Source: Erythrophleum ivorense (taxonomy: Eukaryota > Streptophyta > Magnoliopsida > Fabales > Fabaceae). From it: DNA of 64,000 bases. Location: contig JAIUCV010000661.1 in assembly GCA_026724425.1 (NCBI GenBank), positions 124,001 to 188,000 on the forward strand, in the 5' to 3' direction. The position numbers were made by a program, and so were the translations under genes. How positions within the stretch are numbered: the first letter of the stretch is position 1; the number at the start of each line of letters is the position of its first letter. The notes under the pieces were generated by a model, which saw only the letters and a list, made by a program, of their open reading frames with translations, was not told where the DNA came from and searched no databases. Shown one piece after another: positions 55,866-64,000 of the stretch.

Positions 55866-58388
55866 AATTTATGTTCATATTTTTAAAATTGATGAAATTC
55901 AAAATTTATTTATAATATAATATATTTCATAATTTTATTAAGTTATACCAAAATTTTTTAATAACTAATTATTTCATTAAACGTCTAATTAATATATTTA
56001 AAGGAAGAAATTGTACGTCACCTAATATATTTATGAGACATAAATATTTTAACAGTATAAATCTCACATTTCAGTTAATATTGGCAAATTTTATTTTAAA
56101 ATTAAAATTCTCTTTATTTTCATAAATTATTGATATATATTTTTTGTCACATTTAATTTTTATATCGAACATAAGGATATATTTAATATTTATCCATCTT
56201 ATTATACATAAATCTTGTAAATTGAACATAAAAAAGTTTTAAGAAAAAGTTACTACTTAAGATAGCATCACTTGTAAACTATAAAATATTATTTACCATA
56301 AAATATTATTTCATTACAAAAATAAATAAGTTATTTTAAATAAAATTATCAAATAAGACAAAATTCATTTTTCTCTAATTAAATTAATATAATTGTCGCC
56401 ATCGCTTATTCGTATTAATTTTCTCACCACCTACCTTTTGTTATCCATATATGTTCTAATAGATATGCTTTACAGATGGATAATTTTATTGCCACAAATT
56501 TTATATTCATAACTACTCATTAGTTTAGATAGATTTATTTGTTTTAGAAAAATAAAACCAAAGCACTTGCGTGTGTTGCAGCTGCAAGAGTTTATGTAGA
56601 TGCGTTTAACTTCCCTCCTAGAAAGTAAATTCCAATTTAAATAAAATAAATAAGTGAATAAATATTTAATTATTGCAAAATCGAGAAATTTAATTTTCGT
56701 AATTAATTTGGAGTGTGACTACATGAGACTGTTTATGCACTGTCTAAAATTTAGTTTTGCTAAATTTGTTATTTATCACATCTCTAAATTGGGCAAGTGA
56801 TTAGCACAAAATACAAGATAATCTCATATATGTATGTCTTCAAAACAGAAAGATGAAAATAACATAATACTGATCAAACTTTTTTATTTGTATAAATATG
56901 AGAAGCTCTCACAAAAATTTCAACGTAACCTCCCTTAAAATATGGATTGTTTCCAAATTAATTACAACACCCCAATCATGACTTATACATTGATCTAAAT
57001 GAGAGCTCCATTCTCAATACCCACAACATAATTCAAACTCAAAATAGCTATGTCCATGGAAGCAGGATTTGCTTATAAGGAGCTAAAGTAGATTACAATT
57101 AATTTAAAATACAAAAAACATTGTCCATATAAACAAGTGCGAAACTCATCAACAGAATGCTAAGCCACCTTTTCTATTTAATAAATTATATATATAATTT
57201 TATTTTGTATTTATTTAATTATTAATTATTTTATATTTATTATTTTTGGAAGTATTTTTGGATAAAGAGGATTAAAATAGTTTTTCACCAATTCTGAAAC
57301 ATTCCCTTCTCATGGAACTTCAACATTCTCACCTCTCCTTATGGGAGTGAAAGTGGATGGTTTTGTGGGAAAGTTACATTCTTAGGAATGTGACATTCCT
57401 GTGAAGCATTTTTCTAAAAATTGACACAAACATTGAAAGATATTCCCGTGAGACATTTTTTAGAAACCAAAAAGTAATTTCAAGAACCAAACGGCCTCTA
57501 AACATAGTGCCTATATATTTCAAATATTTCTCTTTCATACTATATATATGCTATTGGCTAGAGTGATTGATTTTAAATATTAATTTTTGAGAGAGGTGCC
57601 AAGATGAGAAATTTTACTTTTAATAATCTTGTTAAAAAGCATACATCCTTTAATCTCCATTTTTTCAAATCAAGACATAAGTCTTTATGAGTCTTTGTGT
57701 TTTGGTCACTAATACCTAAGGTGACTTCGGATATTAATTGTACTTATGTAAATATGCAAACTTGCCCTATAACTTTACTTGTAAATATTTCTATACTTGT
57801 TTATATGAATAGATTTCTTGTAGATAAAAGAAATTAAAATACCTAAGATAAAAATAATGATACTAGAATTCTTCATGAAATTGACACTTGTATATTTACA
57901 AGAAACTATATTATAACTTAATTAACCAGTGTGATTGTTAATAATTAGAAATAACGCATAAAATATCATAATATTTAGGATTCACATATGAAAATTTTAA
58001 AATTACATAAAATTAATATTTTATAAAAACTTAAAATTATCACATAGAAACCAAAATAATTAATGATATATTCAGCCTCTAAACATACTGGATATATAAT
58101 AAATAAATCAAATATAAATAGTTTAAATACTTGGGCCAGGTGAAAGCTATTTAAAAGAGACCTACTGAAACAATGGCTCAAAGCCGAATCCATCTCCTAA
58201 GAATGGACAAAAACCAGCCTTGATTGAGGTGTGATTGAAAGTGGTTGCATAGATTTGCTCATAGATTTTTCTTCTTCCCTTGCGTTTTCTTACTTGGTTT
58301 CTTTGGTACCATCAAAATAAGCAAGGATTTTTATATTGAAATAAACGATGACGCATAAGTGGGAACAGGGTGCAAAATTAGGGCCACT
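55866..58388. other. Intergenic DNA with a possible MITE remnant
   Basis: AT-rich, without a supported gene. From about 57296 to 57500 there is a short element-like segment with a hairpin AGGAATG-TGA-CATTCCT and a right edge ACCAAACGGCCTCTAA. That edge resembles the GGCC...TTTGGT termini and TAA target of PIF/Harbinger-type MITEs. The matching left terminus is not visible. Confidence 0.3.
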
Positions 58389-58613
58389 TGTAACACCATA
58401 ATTCTAGCTCATCTCATGCTTTTGAATAGTATAATTGCATGAATCATATAGATTTCCCATAAGAAAAGGCAAGGGAAATTGGACTTTTCTTTGCATTTCA
58501 TCATATCTAAAAATTTATTTCAGTGTTACGTGGACCGTGTGATCTCATATTATGCATCCTCTTATTTAATCACATCATTAAAACTCATTTACAACTCAAA
58601 AGCATGCGTACAA
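58389..58613 (-). repeat. LTR K, left part
   Basis: Begins TGTAACACCATAATTCTAGC, the right-hand end of the long-LTR family in reverse orientation, and is interrupted at 58613 by the TRIM. TACAA at 58609-58613 is one side of the target duplication. Confidence 0.8.
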
Positions 58614-59075
58614 TGTAAAGTCCCACATCGGCTAGGAAGGTCCTGGGGCTAGTGCATATAAGTGGGGGCAAAGCTTCCCCTTCCAACGAGGCCTTTTCCT
58701 GGGAGCTAATGGGAGAAGCCATCTTCCAGGAGGAACAAAACCCTTGGGAAGGTCGGGTAACCAAGCCCACAAACCAGGGGACAATATCGTTGGGAGCTCT
58801 GTGTGACCTGGTATCAGAGCAGTCCTAGCCCATGTGCAACCCGAGGACGGGTTGGCCCCAAGGGGGGTGGATTGTAAAGTCTCACATCGGCTAGGAAGGT
58901 CCTGGGGCTAGTGCATATAAGTGGGGGCAAAGCTTCCCCTTCCAACGAGGCCTTTTCCTGGGAGCTAATGGGAGAAGCCATCTTCCAGGAGGAACAAAAC
59001 CCTTGGGAAGGCCGGGTAACCAAGCCCACGAACCAGGGGACAATATCGTTGGGAGCTCTGTGTGACTTGGTATCA
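58614..59075 (+). mobile_element. TRIM element (miniature LTR retrotransposon)
   Basis: Two nearly identical 202-203 bp terminal repeats (58614-58815 and 58873-59075), each TGTAAAGTCYCACATCGGC...TGGTATCA, enclose a 57-bp core. The primer site TGGTATCAGAGC overlaps the first LTR end. The string AAGGGGGGTGGAT directly before the second LTR serves as polypurine tract. It has no coding capacity; the frames at 58585-59076 come from its repeats. The two repeats differ at only a few sites, so the insertion is fairly young. Confidence 0.9.
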
Positions 59076-59079
59076 TAAA

Positions 59080-62000
59080 TGTAACACCATAATTCTAGCT
59101 CATCTCATGCCTTTGAATAGCATAATTATCATGAAACATACACATAATTCTCATAAAGGAGGCATGAAGATTTGGACTTCTATTCGTAAGTCATCATATC
59201 CACTAATCCATTCGGTGTCACGTGGACTGTGTGAGCTCATTCTATGTATCCTCATATTTATTTGCATGATTAGAACTCATTTCAATCACAAAAACTAGCT
59301 TTAAACCCATGGAAACCAAAAAGGGATATGAGACATGTAAATTCATTTTCGGCAGACTTGGCCTCATTTCAGGGCAAAGTTTGGAAATTCACAACTAAAT
59401 CTAGAAAAATTGAAAACATGTAATCTTAGTCATTCTGGAAAGATTAAGATGTCTACTTCATGCTAAAAATATGTATAAGTCTTAAAATCTCATACATAAT
59501 GCGTTTGACATGCGAAATCATCTACTGGTTGGAGGGGTTCCTGATACTGTCACAGTTTACTGATATGGACTTCAAAAATGTCTAACTAATTCCACAAAAA
59601 TCCAATGCTTGCAAATGATATCACTATGGAAATATTTGGATGTTAACTAGAGAGTAAAAATATCTCCAGATCAGTTCATCAAGCCAAACTCCCGAAAATC
59701 GATGGAACAGTACCTCGGGTCTGGCAAGATGTCTGATACTGGGCAGAACCTTCAAAAATGCATATCTTCCTCTCTAGACCTCCAAATGAGGTGATATCGG
59801 TGGCCACAGAAAGCTTATGACCTCTAGTTTATGAATATAAAATTTCATAAGAATTGGATACCATTTAGCCATCGGGTGACACAGAATTCAAAACTGCCAG
59901 TATGAACAGTACCCATACCAGAATCCATGAAAAATCCCAACTTTAAAAATTCATCAAATATTCTCTAGGTCTCCGAAAATTATGATCTTTAACTTCCTAA
60001 AAATATCTTAATGAGACCTAATTTCATGCCAAGTTTCAGGGCAAGACTAACTCATTTGGTTAAAAAATGGCATAGGGTTCCATTATGGTCAATTTTGGCT
60101 CCATATTGGGTACCAAAATTGCCAAATGGATTCCCCTTGGTCTTGGCACCTTTTGGGCAAGTTTCAAAGCATATTTTAGACTTGTGTGAGCTGCCCAAAG
60201 GGTCCCAAACCTCATGCATCTCATTTTGGCCATTCAACCCACATTTATACACATTTGCATCAAACTTCCAATTTGCATAACTTGGCATGACATACCCAAA
60301 TTCATTTCTAAAGTTCATACATCATATCCATACATGTATACATCACATAATATCATATTTACATGTGTCTCAAGGGTCATGTGCTATTTACAATAATCAT
60401 ATACATCATTATGGCTCAAAAAGGGTAAAAGCTAGACATATGAATGTCAATCTCTCTTCTTCAATGTTGTTGGCTCCCATTAGCATATCCACTTGGTTCA
60501 CCTAGCATGTTAGATCATTGGAGAGGAGGGGATGAGATTCAAAGAATCCCAATAGCTCATCTCCCATTCCATCACACATAATATGTGCAAGCAAGTTTCA
60601 TATATGCATGCATGGAGAAAGTAGAAATCATAGGCATTTTAAATCAACTTTGGCATGTGAATCAATCATGCAAGACATTCAAGAGCTCACTAAGTGTTTG
60701 GATTGGCCTCACACTTCTCCTCATGGATTTTGGACTTGCCTCACCCATTCTTTAAGCACTTTGGACTCAACCATACTCTTGGGAGCCCACTTTGCTTTTG
60801 GGAGACTCTTTACTTTGTCTCAACCAAGCTCAAGGGTTCTTGGCTCATCCTCACCAAAGGGAAGAGTTCTTGGCCTTTCCACACTCAAGCAAACTCACAC
60901 AAACATCATGTAATCATTTGAAAACATAACATAGCATCAAGCATCATGGCATATAAAGGTATGCTAGCATACTTTTCTTAGCTTGAAAATACACATACAC
61001 ACATTCTAAAACAAGCTAAACACACATCCATGGATGAGAGAAGGTGGAGAGAGCTACCTTGCATAATTTCACACACTTTTTCCTTAGCTTTCAAGCCTCT
61101 TCTTTTAGCCACACACCCACAAGTTGGTAGAAATAGTGTCTCTTGGCCTAGACACAAATTATGGGAGCCAATTAAGTTCATGAAATAATGTCTAGGGCCA
61201 TGCAACTTGCTTAAACCCTAGATTACTCTATAACCTCCATTATGGTCCATATTGGCACCTAATGAAGCAACACCCCTCAAATCATTTCTAGGCCTCATTC
61301 TTTATTCTCAAATATGATTCTTGACTCCTTTTAAACCTCTTGGAGTCATCATATCATTAAAACAAAGGGCCTAACATCATGTTACTTCCTTAGGTCACAA
61401 TATGGAACCTAAAGCACTAACTCATTCACTAAGCTTCCTAAATTTTTTCCAAGGTTTCCCCTCACATTCATTCATCATATATGCCTCAAAAATGGGCTTG
61501 AAACAATTTAAAACTCTCCCTAACTATGCCATCCCTACTTGGCTGAAACTTAAAGCATAAATGGGATTTCATGGCTTCTTGATTTTTCCTTGATGGGAGA
61601 CACACTTGGGAGACTTCCTAGAGGTCTTAGGAGCTCAATCAAATACTCACACATGCAAGGAAACTCATATATCAAATCAGTTTTTGCAAAGTGTTCAAGA
61701 GCTCTACACTTTTCTAGCTTAGAGTTCATTAATTTTTCTTGCACTTTCTTTACTTTCTTGGAAGGGAGGTGCATGTGGGAAGCTCTCTAGGGGTCTTAGG
61801 AGCATGTTTAAACATTCAACTAAGTCTAAGAACATTCATATAAAATCAGATTTGCAAGGGAGCATTTGGATCCCTAATGATTCTATCTTGTCTCTTAATG
61901 CTCCTTTCTTGATTCTATTGATTCCTTCTTAATCCTTGCCATCTAAAACCTCTAATCCTTCCATAAATTGGGCAGAAAACAGCCCCTAAAAATTGGGCTC

Positions 62001-62956
62001 ATGGTGCCCAATTTCGTGCAAGAGGAAGGGGGAGGAAGGAACTACCAAAGAATGGAAGTTTTACCTTGTTTTCTTGCTTTCCTTTGCTTGCTCTTCCACT
62101 TGGTTGGCTTACTCCCTCAATTTTCGAAATTTCCCTCTCTGTTCTGCCCCCAAAACAGCACCAAACTCTCCATTAAAACCATAGAAAAAAAGCTTGAGAG
62201 GAGGGGAGCAAGTTTCAAGAAGGAAGGATATGGAATTTCTTAAAGTTTCTTACCTTTTTCTTGAATTTCTTCCTCCAAAATCTTCCTCCTCTTGTGCGCC
62301 TAAGAAGGGAAGCTTCTCCTCTGGTTTTTGGCAGAATTAAGGCGGTCTTAGAGAGGAGAGAAAGAACGTGGCATATAAAGAAGAAGAAAGAAGCTTCCTT
62401 TTTAAAATGGTTTCCAATTTCGCCCTTCGTAATGGCATTTCCGGTTTGGCTTCGTTTTAGCTCCTTTTTGAGAATCGTCTTTTTCATCATAAAATTTAGA
62501 TTCCTAATTTAATAAAATGCCTTTGGAATCACTCAAATCGGAGCTAAAACCTTCCCGAACGAATCGGTCAAAGTTTGGGTCAACCGACGTCGGAAAGAGT
62601 ACACCGGAGGGGCTTCACTGGTCCCGGGGCTTCCTATGGTTTTTGGGGCCTCTGAGAACCCTGGGCAACTCAAAATTTTCATTTAAAAAGCCCTCCTATG
62701 AGTTTTTCAAAAAGTGCCCATATTTACGAAAATGCCACTGGCCTTTCGACAATTTTATCGAATCACTCTGGCCTTGATTTCTGGGCAACTCAAGGCTCAA
62801 ATCCTCATTTTTCATTATTTATAATTTTATCATAATTTTATTTGGCCCCAATTCCTTCTATTTCAGGGACTTCCTTTTGTATCTGGCCCATTTCTGACGT
62901 TTATGGAGAAACCAAACATTATGTTTCTCACGTTTACGGAGGGACCGGATGTTACA
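59080..62956 (-). mobile_element. Solo LTR J beside the TRIM
   Basis: A 3,877-bp LTR on the minus strand: TGTAACATCCGGTCCCTCC begins at 62956 and the end GGTGTTACA lies at 59080. It belongs to the same subfamily as I, with the same duplicated first 60 bp. TACAA follows at 62957-62961 and pairs with TACAA before the TRIM. The four bases between TRIM and J (TAAA) look like a decayed copy of the same duplication. A TATA string (CATATAAAG) is near 62370. Confidence 0.85.
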
Positions 62957-62961
62957 TACAA

Positions 62962-64000
62962 CTCGTGAAAACTGAAATGGGGCATAGAACATGAAGACTC
63001 ATACTCAGCCAGAATTGGCCTCATTTCTAGGAAAACTTTGAAAAATCATAACTAAATTTAGAAAAATCGAAATCATGTGTTCTTGGTCATTTTGGAAATC
63101 TTGGGATGTCTAATTCATGTAAAAATACTTCCAGAGCATAACATTCATCATAAAGGACGTTTGACATCCAAAATGTTTCAGAGGTCGCTCTGCTTGGGCT
63201 GCTGTTTTAGATTACTGATACAAACTTCTAAAATTCATAACTAATTCTATAAAATCTAAATCACACACATTCAATCATTCTGGAAACTACAAATGTTAGC
63301 TTTATGTTAAAAATAATTCCAGAATGAAACAAATACATTTAGCCATTGGAAATCTATGAAACAGTGATTGGACTCCTGGGGTGCCACTACTACTGAGAGC
63401 CAATTTCAAAAATGCATAACTCTTTGTTTAGACCTCCAAATGAGGTGATCTCGGTGGTCACAGAAATCTTATGACCTCTAGTTTATGCCTATTAAATTTC
63501 ATAGGCATTGGATACAATTTGCCTATTGGATGACACATAATATAAATCTGCCAGTGTGAACAGTGCATATACCAGAAACCATGAAATTTGCCAACTTTGA
63601 AAAATCATCAAATATTCTGTAGACCTCCAAAAATTATGATCTTTAGTTTTCCAAAAATCTCTTAATGAGACCTAATTTCATGCCAAATCTCAAATCAAGA
63701 CTAACTCATTTGACTAAAAAGTGACATAGGGTCCATAATAGTCAATTTTGGCTCCATATAGGATACCAAAGTTGTCAAATGGATTTCCCTTAGTCTTGGC
63801 ACCTTTTAGACAAGTCTAAAAGTAAATTTCAGACTTGTGTGAGCTACCCAAATAGTCCCAAACCTCATACATCTCATTTTGGCCTTCTCACCCACACTTA
63901 TGCACATTTACATCAAACTTCCAAATTGTATAATTTGGCATTACATACTCAAATTGTATTCTAGAGCTCATACATCATATCCATAGTTATAAACATCACA
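62962..64000 (-). repeat. LTR K, right part, runs off the window
   Basis: Resumes the LTR broken at 58613, matching G from about 39360 onward (GAAATGGGGCATAGAA, CTAGACCTCC/TAGACCTCC). The U3 end lies outside the window. Confidence 0.75.

Noticed and set aside
58585..59076. Three overlapping minus-strand frames of 61-71 residues, two nearly identical
   Set aside because: They are translations of the duplicated TRIM LTRs and carry no domain.
59080..62956. Possible lncRNA or cellular gene
   Set aside because: The termini, flanking TACAA and homology to LTR I show that it is an LTR.

Overview
The window is AT-rich plant nuclear DNA, most likely from a eudicot. The evidence is one spliced major latex protein-like (MLP, Bet v 1 fold) gene with GT-AG introns, dense plant LTR retrotransposons (Ty3/Gypsy) primed by tRNA-Met or tRNA-Asp type sites, an RTE-type LINE tail, CACTA-like ends and a TRIM. 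No tRNA, rRNA, CRISPR or bacterial-type operon is visible. I cannot name the species.

Layout. 1-3354: two minus-strand LTR-like pieces around a tRNA-Met-type primer site. 3355-5490: non-coding DNA with CACTA-like subterminal motifs. 5491-9180: solo LTR A. 9186-11113: spacer with a decayed RTE LINE tail. 11114-35413: a broken Ty3/Gypsy element in plus orientation (5' LTR X, primer site, decayed gag, then after about 14 kb of foreign DNA the C-terminal pol end, PPT and 3' LTR Y). It was split by solo LTR B, minus-strand LTRs C/D/E with their own decayed pol, and a 7.1-kb non-autonomous element (26096-33236) carrying a non-gag/pol ORF. 35414-44437: LTRs H and Z, with solo LTR G inside Z. 44438-45137: CACTA-like end. 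45644-49518: solo LTR I. 49524-58388: the only gene island. 58389-64000: LTR K, interrupted by a TRIM and by solo LTR J.

The gene island holds one minus-strand gene, exons 52885-52699, 51749-51288 and 50192-49927, joining without a frame error into 304 residues. It encodes two consecutive MLP domains; the middle exon carries the end of domain 1 and the start of domain 2. About 130 bp upstream of its TATA box begins a 1.37-kb near-perfect tandem duplication (53136-54504 and 54505-55865).

Most of the rest is one LTR superfamily with very long LTRs (about 3.3-3.9 kb without nested inserts; ends TGTAAY...TTACA). LTRs A, G and I have matching 5-bp target duplications and no internal region. B, J and C also look solo. 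The genomic story is repeated insertion, LTR-LTR recombination and re-insertion into older LTRs. I found no novel enzymatic or defence system. The most unusual items are the two-domain MLP gene and its duplicated upstream region, the palindromic CGCTATAGCG array in LTR C, the TRIM/LTR pair sharing one target site, the non-autonomous element's ORF, and a small open frame that recurs in many LTR copies.
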